From: SZUA-36 sp963727635
GTDB lineage: Bacteria; Pseudomonadota; Gammaproteobacteria; Xanthomonadales; SZUA-36
NCBI GenBank assembly: GCA_963727635.1
Contig: CAVSHP010000016.1
Coordinates: 203,777-267,776 of the forward strand
DNA length: 64,000 nt
Direction of reading: 5' to 3'
Shown: piece by piece, positions 53,739 to 61,710 of the stretch
How the letters are laid out: every line of letters starts with the position of its first letter
How positions within the stretch are numbered: position 1 is the stretch's first letter
Made by a program: the position numbers and the translations under genes
Notes under the pieces: model-generated
The model's input: the letters and a program-made list of their open reading frames with translations, nothing else
Databases searched by the model: none
What the model was told of the DNA's origin: nothing

Positions 53739-54314
53739 TCAGTCATTATTCAATTTGTAAGTAAGAACGGTTATACCACATTCGTATGGTGTTGAACTAA
53801 GAAAAGAAAGTTTTTGTCTCTTGTCATTCAAATCAAAAATTCTCATGCCTCTGCTAATCAAAACAGGGTTCACAAAAAAATTGAACTCGTCAATTAGTCG
53901 TTCTTTTATTAGTGATGAAACAAAACCTGCACCACCATACACAACGATGTCTTTGCCTGCTTTTGCTTTGAGTTTTTTTACAGCAGTTGCTAAGTCGCCA
54001 TTTTCTACCGTAACATTTTTACCTGAAAGTGAATTGACTGTTTTGCTGAAAGCAATTTTTTCAAACTCAACCATTTGTTTTGCTAGAGAAAAATTGGGGT
54101 TCTCCGGATGATTGTTTAACATGTCTTCCCAGTGAGCCGTAAATCCTTCTGTCATTTTTCGCCCAAGTAAAATTGTGTCTGATGAATTGGTTAAGTCACG
54201 GGTAAATTGTTTAAGTTTTTCGTTTTGATTCCAAGTCATCCAATCAAGTTCACCGTTTGGTCCTGCAACATATCCGTCAACGGATATTTGCATCTGTAAT
54301 TTTAGTTTTCTCAT
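53739..54314 (-). CDS. RibD C-terminal-type (dihydrofolate reductase-like) oxidoreductase
   Basis: A 191-residue protein: LKLQMQISVDGYVAGPNGEL, TNSSDTILLGRKMTEGFTAH, GKDIVVYGGAGFVSSLIKER, LIDEFNFFVNPVLISRGMRI. This is the YyaP/YwjB-like branch of the RibD C-terminal family, NADPH-dependent reductases with a DHFR fold. Substrate unknown; it is not a classical folate or riboflavin enzyme. It is the first gene after the intron remnant within the repeat-bounded stretch. Confidence 0.88.
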   Translation of the reverse strand: MRKLKLQMQISVDGYVAGPNGELDWMTWNQNEKLKQFTRDLTNSSDTILLGRKMTEGFTAHWEDMLNNHPENPNFSLAKQMVEFEKIAFSKTVNSLSGKNVTVENGDLATAVKKLKAKAGKDIVVYGGAGFVSSLIKERLIDEFNFFVNPVLISRGMRIFDLNDKRQKLSFLSSTPYECGITVLTYKLNND

Positions 54315-54637
54315 TGTCGTTTAATTTTATTGTTCTGAAATGCTTTCTTCGTCCGGTTTGTTTCATTATTTCTTCGCAATGAACAACCGCTTTAAACATT
54401 CTTATCAAAGAACTTTTATGACTTATACCTGAGAAAAGAACCTTATTGAAACTCTATTATTAATGTTCCGCGTGATTTGGTTAAACTGGTGCCGATGGCT
54501 ATCGGAATCATTCCGGGTTTCCGGGATACTGGAACAGGCATTTCAGACCGTAGGAAGCCCTGATTATTATGAGCTGTTTTTATTTCTCTTTCTCTTTCTA
54601 TATTTGAACCTTTTTCCGCCATCATCAGTTTAAGGAT

Positions 54638-55114
54638 TCATTTAAGTTCTGAAAGTATTAACTTCTTTTGTTTCATTGTATTCTTCATTGCCTTTTCTCT
54701 AACTTTAGGGTCATCGCTGTTTATAAGATCAAAATATTCAACGGGAACAACCTGCCACGATAAACCATATTTGTCTTTGCACCACCCGCAGGCACTTTCT
54801 TCACCACCGTTTACAGTCAAAGCATTCCAGTAGTAATCTACTTCTGCCTGGTCTTTGCAATTAATAACAAACGAAATAGATTCATTAAACTTGAAGAATG
54901 GACCCGCAGCTAAAATACTAAATTCTATACCCCCAATTTCCAAAACTGCCGTTTCAAAGCTGTCTTGACCACCCTGGTCTTTTGCTTCAGATGGATTCTC
55001 ATACCGGTGATATTCTTTACGTTTACCATCTTTGAAAATAGAAAGATAGTAATCTACTACAGCTTTTGCATCTTGGTCAACCCAAAGACAAGGTGTTATT
55101 TTTTGCGTAATCAT
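54638..55114 (-). CDS. VOC-family protein (PhnB / 3-demethylubiquinone-like fold)
   Basis: A 158-residue glyoxalase-fold protein: QKITPCLWVDQDAKAVVDYY, ETAVLEIGGIEFSILAAGP, SISFVINCKDQAEVDYYWNA, CGWCKDKYGLSWQVVPVEYF. The GWCKDKYGLSWQ block defines the PhnB-like branch of the vicinal oxygen chelate superfamily. No specific substrate can be assigned. A gap of about 320 bp to the reductase gene contains only a weak 60-residue frame that I do not accept. Confidence 0.88.
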   Translation of the reverse strand: MITQKITPCLWVDQDAKAVVDYYLSIFKDGKRKEYHRYENPSEAKDQGGQDSFETAVLEIGGIEFSILAAGPFFKFNESISFVINCKDQAEVDYYWNALTVNGGEESACGWCKDKYGLSWQVVPVEYFDLINSDDPKVREKAMKNTMKQKKLILSELK

Positions 55115-55245
55115 ATTCGTTTTATTTTATAAAGTTTGATTGGAAGTTGTTTAAATTTTACTCTCGTTACGAGAATTCTGATGAGAATTTTCACAACCAA
55201 TTATATTTACTATTACCAATAGCGTAAAAAGGTTAAGGCTATATT

Positions 55246-55754
55246 TTATCCTTGCGTTATTTTTTTAAGTTTTAATAAATTTTCCAATTCGTTTAATGTC
55301 ATCGTAAATCCTTCTTTAAAGCCCATTTCAATCATTTTCTCCATCCTCTCACGGGATTCATTGTAAATAGAAATACTAACATTTGTAATTCCGTTTTGTT
55401 CACTGAAATTCAAATCCCAATTAGAGCCGGGCAAATTAGGGTTTTCATCTTTGTCTGCAAAAGCATTCAAAATTTGAAATTAGTTTTTGGACTAATGGAA
55501 GTATATTTCTGAATTGCCCAATGTTCTTGTCCTTCGGGGCTTACCATTGCGTAAAATCTTCGTCCTCCAACTTTGAAGTCCATTATTTTTGTTTTGGATT
55601 CAAAAGGTTTAGGTGCCCACCATTGGTCAAGAATTTCTTGTTTTGTAAAGGCGTCCCAAACCAATGATCACAGTCTGCATCAAATTCTCTGTTTAATGAA
55701 CACTGTGTTTGTTGTCTTTGTCAACGGTAAAGTCAAATAGTAGATTGTATTCAT
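55246..55754 (-). CDS. SRPBCC/AHSA1-family protein, frameshifted
   Basis: Three frames rebuild about 165 residues: LFDFTVDKDNKHSV at the start, VWDAFTKQEILDQWWAPKPF, KIMDFKVGGRRFYAMVSPEG, then NWDLNFSEQNGITNVSISIY and EMGFKEGFTMTLNELENLLK. This is the activator-of-Hsp90-like (AHSA1/START) fold common in Bacteroidetes. Frame changes lie near 55,715, 55,670 and 55,470. The start at 55754 overlaps the ArsR stop by ATGA, the usual arrangement of an ArsR-type repressor with an SRPBCC target gene. Confidence 0.8.
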
Positions 55755-56072
55755 TTTTTTTGTTTTTTAATTGTTAATAATACTTCGTCAAGTTGGTTAA
55801 AACGGTTTTCCCAAATTTTTCTGAATTGTTCAAGCCATTTGTCTATTTCTTTCATTTTTTCAATTTCAAGTGAATAGTAGATCTCTCTGCCTTGTTGTTC
55901 TTGTTTTACGAGTTCACATTCTGTCAAAATGCGTAAGATGTTTTGAAACAGCTTGTCGTGTCGTGTTGAAGTTTTCGGCAATGGCATTTGGTGTCATTGC
56001 CTGTATTGCAATTAAGGCGATTATGGCTCGTCTTGTTGGGTCCGCAATTGCTTGAAAAATGTCTCTTCTCAT
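55751..56072 (-). CDS. ArsR-family transcriptional regulator, one frameshift
   Basis: Two frames join near 55,940 to about 107 residues: MRRDIFQAIADPTRRAIIAL, TPNAIAENFNTTRQAVSKHL (recognition helix), then ILTECELVKQEQQGREIYYS and a C-terminal helix ending KKQKK. It is a winged-helix repressor without visible metal-binding Cys motifs. It should control itself and the overlapping SRPBCC gene. The break lies in CATCTTACGCATTTTGACAG. Confidence 0.85.
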
Positions 56073-56317
56073 TTTGTCTTATTTTAATTTATGAAACTAA
56101 TCAGTTGCAAATATATATGCAACTTTTCGGTTTCGCAAATAAATTTTCTATTTTTTTAGGTTGTTGGAAAGCAAGTTTGGATTGTCGGTGTGTGGTGTGT
56201 TGCTAAAAAGAGGGAACGGGAACGGAAAATCCTACCTCCTCCATTCTAAAATTGATGATTTGCAGGTATTGCAATGTAGTGGACGAAAAGCTTCAAACTT
56301 CCAGCAATGTTCAACCT

Positions 56318-56475
56318 GTCCGATTTTCAATAACAACAAAAAACGTCATTAAGCGCATAGCTTATCTGCTTATAGCCCGGCGGGTGCGTTGCACTGAGCT
56401 AAGTCGAAGTGTAGTTTAACCCAGCCTTTCCCGTTTCACGGGAGACTCATCGCTGGGTTCCCGAGGGGTCGGGTC
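56318..56475. repeat. Long intergenic repeat, copy B
   Basis: Second copy of the family described at 53,053, in the same orientation. The shared core (TGCGTTGCACTGAGCTAAGT) starts at 56384. The downstream block (ACGGGAGACTCATCGCTGGG) is at 56438-56457. The two copies bound the intron/reductase/VOC/ArsR stretch. Confidence 0.8.
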
Positions 56476-56559
56476 CATGTAATCTTCACTAGCGTGCCCA
56501 ACAGTTACTACAAATATTTTGTCTCTTGATCACCACTGTCCGATAAAAGAGAATGCAAC

Positions 56560-58503
56560 CTATAACACTTTCGTTGAGCCAATTAAGTTTGCTCCAAGGT
56601 CAGCATTCCAACTATTTCCCTTATTCGCAAACTGTATACAGCGCTTGTTAGCGCTTTTTTCTTTAGGATCATTGATCTTCAGGTAAATATCATAGTCCCC
56701 GGCAGGAACGCTACCAAATGAGGACATTATAACCGAAAAGTTCAAATCACGCCATGCAGCAGTATTGTCCGGCCTGCCATTGCCACCCTCATCGGTCAGC
56801 CAATCCCTTGCGTCCAGCTTCGTAAGCGTAATGTAAGTGTCAGAACCGGCTTTGGGTTTCAGAATAACCGACACATTTTTTCGGTTGACAATATTACCAA
56901 AGCCGACGTTTTGGATCTTTCCTTCGAACCTCAGGATGCCGTTCTGCTCTACCCATTCACTTGCTTTAGCCTCACGCAACACCAAACGGTAACCTAATCT
57001 GTCGCGGAAATATTCCAGCCCGGTTCTGCCTGCATATACCGGGTCAAAGATCGCCGTTTTTGTTGGTCCGGTAAAAGGAGGAAATGTCTCTTCATTTGAT
57101 GCCGGAAATGTAACTGGTGTAGTGACGTTTGCCTCATTATAGATAAAATTACTCCACCGGGAATAATTACCATGTCTCATATTCAAAACAGTTGTCCGGA
57201 ATTCATGGGCTTCTATAATAGCGCCCGGCATATTTCCAAAAGCATTATTGCCGATCCCGCCTTCACCTTCAAAAATTGTGTTTCGATTATGAAGCCAGGT
57301 GAGAGATCCGAAACGTTCATATGGATAATCAAATCTGCCATTGTCGCCATAATTAGCCGCATAACTATCGTCGAAAAGACCAAAACGCGACTCCGGTGAG
57401 CCCTTTGGCGGAACCGGCATTGTATTTACATTAGTAACAGTGTAAGTGGTCCCATACGTAAGGTTATACCATGCCAGGAATAAGCGGTGATCTGTTAAAA
57501 GCGTACGCGAAGCAGGAACATCGTCCAGATATGCATCCAAAAGCTTTTTAGCAGCATCCGCACTCAGAGCCAAAGGTGATGAGTGCTGCTCGCCCCATGG
57601 ACCAAGCATCCCCGTTTTAACACACATGATGATGTCTTCGAATTCATGGAAAATGGGTTTAAGCTGCCAAAGATGATATTGTATCCAGTCCTGGTCCGTA
57701 TGACCGGGTACGTCACACATGGCCGATGGATTATTAGGCGTTACGTATGCTGGTTCCGGGCCAAGAATGAGCCCCTCGGTGAGATTCAGTTGGGGATACT
57801 TTTGGGGTTCAATATAACTAAACCCGTTGCCATCATAAGAAAATTTCACAAAGGCTACGCCGTTGCCATCTCTAACCTTCTGAAGCAGGCCTCTTATGTA
57901 ATCAAGCGCAAATGATGTTAACGGTTGAGTTTTTCCTGTTCTTGTGGCTCCGGTACCCGGATCTGCAAACAATCCATCATCCTTGTAAGCAAAAGCATCT
58001 TTCGCCGAGAGGAACGCATTCGACGAAAAGTTACACAAGTCAAAACCCATAAATGATACAGAAGGAAGGGCAGAGACCCCGGTACCGCCAACGTAAGGGT
58101 TGGCGTTTTGATTAACACCATTATAAAATTGAGTCTCTTCAATATCATCACCTTCCACAGGCGGTACCTGTCTTCCCTGATAGAGCACAGAATTTGCGTC
58201 AACCGGAACCCGGTGATCTACTTCAGGCGTAATACCAAAAGGCGAATTCGTCTCATTAACCGAATTCGGCGATATATTCTGCCAACGGCCTCTAAAGGGG
58301 CCTCTGTCCGGATTCGGAATATCAACAGGATTCTCCGTATAGTCAAGCGCCTGTAATACAAGCGGAGCTTCTTTTCTATCGTCCTTACCATTCCCTGCAA
58401 TGTCGTTTTTGGGATCCTTTCCCGCGTATATGACAAAAAACAAGGCTGTCAATAGCAGGCCGATGATTAACCTGATTTCATTCGCTCTAAATGTTTTTTT
58501 CAT
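56560..58503 (-). CDS. Exported DUF4874/DUF4832 protein
   Basis: A 647-residue protein from ATG 58503 (MKKTFRANEIRLIIGLLLTA, one N-terminal hydrophobic helix). The DUF4874 start motif is NPDRGPFRGRWQ. The TIM-barrel-like middle has FVKFSYDGNGFSYIEPQKYP and GMLGPWGEQHSSPLALSADA. The DUF4832 part has RFGLFDDSYAANYGDNGRFD, FEGEGGIGNN and AHEFRTTVLNMRHGNYSRW, and a C-terminal beta domain carries DYDIYLKINDPKEKSANKR. The family is thought to act on carbohydrates but no activity is proven. Intact. An IS3 derivative lies 200 bp upstream. Confidence 0.85.
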   Translation of the reverse strand: MKKTFRANEIRLIIGLLLTALFFVIYAGKDPKNDIAGNGKDDRKEAPLVLQALDYTENPVDIPNPDRGPFRGRWQNISPNSVNETNSPFGITPEVDHRVPVDANSVLYQGRQVPPVEGDDIEETQFYNGVNQNANPYVGGTGVSALPSVSFMGFDLCNFSSNAFLSAKDAFAYKDDGLFADPGTGATRTGKTQPLTSFALDYIRGLLQKVRDGNGVAFVKFSYDGNGFSYIEPQKYPQLNLTEGLILGPEPAYVTPNNPSAMCDVPGHTDQDWIQYHLWQLKPIFHEFEDIIMCVKTGMLGPWGEQHSSPLALSADAAKKLLDAYLDDVPASRTLLTDHRLFLAWYNLTYGTTYTVTNVNTMPVPPKGSPESRFGLFDDSYAANYGDNGRFDYPYERFGSLTWLHNRNTIFEGEGGIGNNAFGNMPGAIIEAHEFRTTVLNMRHGNYSRWSNFIYNEANVTTPVTFPASNEETFPPFTGPTKTAIFDPVYAGRTGLEYFRDRLGYRLVLREAKASEWVEQNGILRFEGKIQNVGFGNIVNRKNVSVILKPKAGSDTYITLTKLDARDWLTDEGGNGRPDNTAAWRDLNFSVIMSSFGSVPAGDYDIYLKINDPKEKSANKRCIQFANKGNSWNADLGANLIGSTKVL

Positions 58504-58711
58504 ACTCTCCAATTTTATATAATAAATGGATGCTTTGCCGATGTAAATGTCAGTAGTAAAATAATCTACAATAAAGTTATGAAAATTAATTTTCTTAAGA
58601 AGAACTCAAAATGCATCATGCGGGATTCTGGTCCAGGAATTTTAACGAACACTTACCTTCTTCACAAGAACAACCGTTTTTTAAACTTTCTTACCAAAGA
58701 ACTTTAATGTC

Positions 58712-58975
58712 TTAACCCCTTATTTTCTGGACAGATTTTTCAAAAAGGTTTAGGACATTTTCATTCATATTCTCATCCTGGTTAAGCAACGTATCTACTA
58801 CTTCCTGATTACTTACCATACTCCCGTCTTTGCGTAAGGTATGGGTACTGGGTTTGCACCCACGCTTTTTATCTGAAGGCTTGTAATAACCCGAGCTTCT
58901 GGCAACACTAAGCCAGCTATGCAGCTCCTTTTGTGTTGCTCTGCCCCGGTAACTCTGGCATAAATCGCGCTTCAC
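58712..58975 (-). pseudogene. IS3 OrfB (transposase) N-terminal fragment
   Basis: An 87-residue frame. The first ~62 residues (MKRDLCQSYRGRATQKELHS, WLSVARSSGYYKPSDKKRG) are the normal start of an IS3 OrfB. Then the reading leaves the family and ends FEKSVQKIRG at the left terminal repeat. The DDE catalytic core is gone, so no active transposase is made. Confidence 0.8.
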
Positions 58976-59277
58976 CTGGAGAGGGATTTCGTTTTTTTTA
59001 GCAGTTCCTCTTTCACTTCAAGCTCCAACGCCTGTTTTGCAACGATTTTTCGCAATCGATCGTTTTCCTTTTCCAGTGCTTTCAACGCTGGGTCAACACG
59101 ATGATATTTGGCGGCTAAGCCATCCGGACCCTGACGTTCAAATTTGTTCTTCCAGATATAATACAAACTACGAGCAATCTGATATTTTCTAAGGGTCTGC
59201 TCGATCCCCTGTTGATCAGCTTCCTGAAGAATGGTCAGCTTCTCATCCAAACTAAATTTTCGTCGTTCTTTTGACAT
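58972..59277 (-). CDS. IS3-family OrfA
   Basis: A 101-residue protein with helix-turn-helix (FSLDEKLTILQEADQQGIEQ, TLRKYQIARSLYYIWKNKFE) and a leucine-zipper-like C-terminus (LKALEKENDRLRKIVAKQAL). OrfA binds the element's ends and, by frameshifting with OrfB, forms the transposase. It overlaps the OrfB fragment by four bases. Confidence 0.88.
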   Translation of the reverse strand: MSKERRKFSLDEKLTILQEADQQGIEQTLRKYQIARSLYYIWKNKFERQGPDGLAAKYHRVDPALKALEKENDRLRKIVAKQALELEVKEELLKKTKSLSR

Positions 59278-59345
59278 GATTCCCTAAATTTACTGTTCTA
59301 AATTGATTTATCAATTTTTGTCCAGTGATTTAGTGGGTTAAGACA

Positions 59346-59870
59346 AAAGCTTATACAGACATTTTGCGTGAATGGAAAAAAGTAGCTCCGGAGGCATACG
59401 ATCTGAGGGATTACCTTCTGCATTACTACTATCATGCTTTCCGGGATATGCCAGACCTTGTTACAAAACTTCATGCCATCGATGAGGGGGCTTCCTATGT
59501 GGACATGATCCAGGATCTTAGTGACTTGGTGGTGATAGGCAGAGATTACACAGAAGAACTGACAGCAGCCGGTCTGGATCTTACCCTGATCGATAAAGCT
59601 GAAGAAAAAGCCGGTTCTTTGAATGAAATGCTTGCAAATGTGAACAAAGCCAAAGCAAATGCCAATCCCACCAAGCTGATCAGAGATAAGGCTTATTTCT
59701 ACCTCAAGGAAGCTGTTGATGAAATACGGCATCACGGACAGTTCGTATTCTGGCGCGATGAAAACAGAAAGCTGGGATATGGGAGTGCCTATACAAGAAA
59801 GATGTACAATAAGCGGAAATTGAAGAAACTGGAAAAGACAGAAGATAAAATCCAGGAAGAGATGCAATGA
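59346..59870 (+). CDS. Helical protein of unknown function, 5' end lost to the IS3 derivative
   Basis: A 174-residue frame enters from the IS end (AYTDILREWKKVAPEAYDLR) and reads DYLLHYYYHAFRDMPDLVTK, SYVDMIQDLSDLVVIGRDY, RDKAYFYLKEAVDEIRHHGQ and a Lys-rich end. An internal ATG at 59364 could start it. It is strongly helical; I recognise no family. No start codon or ribosome site lies between the IS end and the body, and no matching part is seen left of the IS, so the N-terminus is probably missing. Confidence 0.55.
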   Translation, partial: KAYTDILREWKKVAPEAYDLRDYLLHYYYHAFRDMPDLVTKLHAIDEGASYVDMIQDLSDLVVIGRDYTEELTAAGLDLTLIDKAEEKAGSLNEMLANVNKAKANANPTKLIRDKAYFYLKEAVDEIRHHGQFVFWRDENRKLGYGSAYTRKMYNKRKLKKLEKTEDKIQEEMQ

Positions 59871-60052
59871 TCTGACCTGTTAAGGCTGATATTTACAGCA
59901 TTAAATGTCAGCCTTTACCCTTTCCCGGCACGAAATACAGGCTATATTACATTGAATTTAGCCGCACAAGAGGGAAATGTTAGCAATATTGTGTAAAAGG
60001 GAAGCAGGAACCTGTGTCATGAAGATAAGATTTCACGCAAAAAAAGGTTTAT

Positions 60053-60250
60053 ACCCTTACATGGACGGGTACATTTCTTACAAGGAAGGGTACTTACCAC
60101 ACAAGGAAGCACTCCTACCCGTACATGAACGGGTACATTTCTTACAAGGAAGGGTACTTTCCACTCAAGAAAGCACTTCAACCCTTACATAGATGGGGTA
60201 AATTACCTCTTGGAAGGGCAATTAACTGTATATAGATGGGGTGGTTGGTT
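60053..60250. repeat. 64-bp tandem repeat, about 2.5 copies
   Basis: Units begin ACCC(T/G)TACAT at 60053, 60117 and 60181, exactly 64 bp apart. The first two are ~90% alike (shared GGGTACATTTCTTACAAGGA, then AGGGTACTT). The third is partial and diverged. A 71-residue frame (59977-60192) runs through them but shows no protein family. Confidence 0.8.
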
Positions 60251-60308
60251 GTCGGTAATCGGTAATCGGTAATCAGTAAGTGGTAAGTGGTGATCGGTAA
60301 TCGGTATA
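60250..60308. repeat. Short tandem repeat of TCGGTAA
   Basis: The heptamer TCGGTAA and close variants (TCAGTAA, GTGGTAA) are repeated in tandem across about 60 bp. It lies directly after the 64-bp repeats and before a terminator. No coding role is visible. Confidence 0.8.
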
Positions 60309-60319
60309 GCTAACCCACA

Positions 60320-60382
60320 AAGCAAGAGTGTGGCAGCCCATCCCTGCAACCATCACTGCTCTGCCACACACTTGCTTTTTTT
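60320..60382 (+). terminator. Rho-independent terminator-like hairpin
   Basis: AAGCAAGAGTGTGGCAG (60320-60336) pairs with CTGCCACACACTTGCTT (60361-60377), one mismatch in 17, followed by a run of T (60376-60382). The loop is 24 nt. It isolates the methyltransferase gene at 60,453 from upstream transcription. Confidence 0.75.
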
Positions 60383-60452
60383 GACAACACGCCTTTCAAT
60401 TAAGTTTTGGTTTTGTACATTTAGATTTTATAAAATATAGTTCAATAGATTA

Positions 60453-61706
60453 ATGACTTTTACAAATAATAATAAACAAGATTGGAATTTTTTTAAATCC
60501 GAAACCAAATATGCAACACATGGTTTCCATACCTATCCTGCTATGCTTGTACCACAAGTTGCAGAGCAGCTTTTAAAAGAATTCGGGAAAAAATCTAAAC
60601 TATTGTTCGACCCGTACTGCGGAAGTGGAACTTCACTAGTTGAAGCTAATTTAGCGGGAGTTGATTCAATAGGAACGGATTTAAATCCGCTTGCAAGATT
60701 AATCTCTCGTGTGAAAACCAGATTAATTGAACAGCAAACAATTGATTTATATATTAAAGATTTTTATGACTTTTTATTTCAGTTTAGATTTGGAATCGTT
60801 AAAAGTGTGTCTGTAGTTTGTCCAAAGTTTTCAAATATTGATTACTGGTTTTCAAAACCTGTAATTCACGATTTGACTATCATCAAGCAGTATATAGATG
60901 AAATAGATAATATTCATGTACAAGAGTTTTTTACGGTAGCATTCAGCCAAACTATCCGTGAATGTTCATGGACAAGAAAAAATGAATATAAACTTTATAA
61001 AATGGATAGTCAGAAAATTAAGACTTTCAAACCCGATACTTTTACAACCTTTGAGAGTATTTTATCAAGAAATAGGAGCGGATTAATTGAATTCACTGAA
61101 AGAAAGAACAATAATTCCAAAAGCGAGATTTATGATTTCAATACTGTGAACATAATGCCTACTGAAATAATAAAAAATTCTGAAATTGATTTTATATTAA
61201 CATCCCCACCATATGGGGATTCACAAACAACAGTTGCTTATGGCCAATTTTCAAGATTAACAAATCAGTGGCTTAATGTTCCGAATTCAAATAAACTTGA
61301 TAGTGAACTGATGGGTGGTAAAAAAACGGAAAACGAAGAAAAATTTGTCAGTAAAGCACTCAATGAATGTTTATATAGAATCTCTAAGATTGATAAAAAA
61401 AGGGCTAATGATGTCTATTCATTTTATAATGATTATTATAATTCCATCTCAAATATCTCGAAATCATTGAGTAAAAAGGGGGTTGCTTGTTATGTAGTCA
61501 GTAATAGATGTGTCAGAGGTGTTACATTACCTACTCATATTATTACTAAAGATTTTTTTGAAGAAAATGGATTAACTCACAAGCATACATTTGAAAGAAA
61601 TATTTCAAGTAAAAGGCTCCCTCGTCGCAATAGTCCGACTGGAGTAACAGGGAATTCAAATGATTTAATGAATCATGAATATATTGTGGTAATGCAAAAA
61701 AAATAA
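60453..61706 (+). CDS. DNA amino-methyltransferase (N4-cytosine/N6-adenine type)
   Basis: A 417-residue enzyme. The SAM-binding motif comes first (FDPYCGSGTSLVEANLAG, residues 52-69, and SIGTDLNPLA). The catalytic motif TSPPYGDSQTTVAYGQ begins at residue 250. The region between (QTIRECSWTRKNEYKLYK) is typical of this group. TSPPY is found in cytosine-N4 and some adenine-N6 methylases that protect DNA in restriction systems. It ends with an NHEYIVVM strand. The helicase-nuclease gene starts 4 nt later, so the two form one unit. The target sequence cannot be predicted. Confidence 0.88.
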   Translation: MTFTNNNKQDWNFFKSETKYATHGFHTYPAMLVPQVAEQLLKEFGKKSKLLFDPYCGSGTSLVEANLAGVDSIGTDLNPLARLISRVKTRLIEQQTIDLYIKDFYDFLFQFRFGIVKSVSVVCPKFSNIDYWFSKPVIHDLTIIKQYIDEIDNIHVQEFFTVAFSQTIRECSWTRKNEYKLYKMDSQKIKTFKPDTFTTFESILSRNRSGLIEFTERKNNNSKSEIYDFNTVNIMPTEIIKNSEIDFILTSPPYGDSQTTVAYGQFSRLTNQWLNVPNSNKLDSELMGGKKTENEEKFVSKALNECLYRISKIDKKRANDVYSFYNDYYNSISNISKSLSKKGVACYVVSNRCVRGVTLPTHIITKDFFEENGLTHKHTFERNISSKRLPRRNSPTGVTGNSNDLMNHEYIVVMQKK

Positions 61707-61710
61707 TACT

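Larger units (their letters stand above)
58708..59345 (-). mobile_element. IS3-family deletion derivative with intact ends, 638 bp
   Basis: The left end (TGTCTTAACCCCTTATTTTC from 58708) and the inverse of the right end (TGTCTTAACCCACTAAATCA up to 59345) match over the outer 11 bases and again at CTGGACA. Between them lie an intact orfA and only ~60 codons of orfB. A full IS3 element would be about twice this size, so the catalytic DDE part has been deleted while both ends are kept. Confidence 0.8.

Noticed and set aside
54443..54625. 60-residue minus-strand frame between the reductase and VOC genes
   Set aside because: No start signal, no family, and composition like the surrounding non-coding DNA.
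53053..56475. Reading the two long repeats as integron attC sites
   Set aside because: No paired RYYYAAC/GTTRRRY core sites with cassette spacing after each gene and no integrase nearby.
60053..60250. CRISPR array
   Set aside because: The 64-bp units are contiguous tandem copies without unique spacers, and no cas genes are present.
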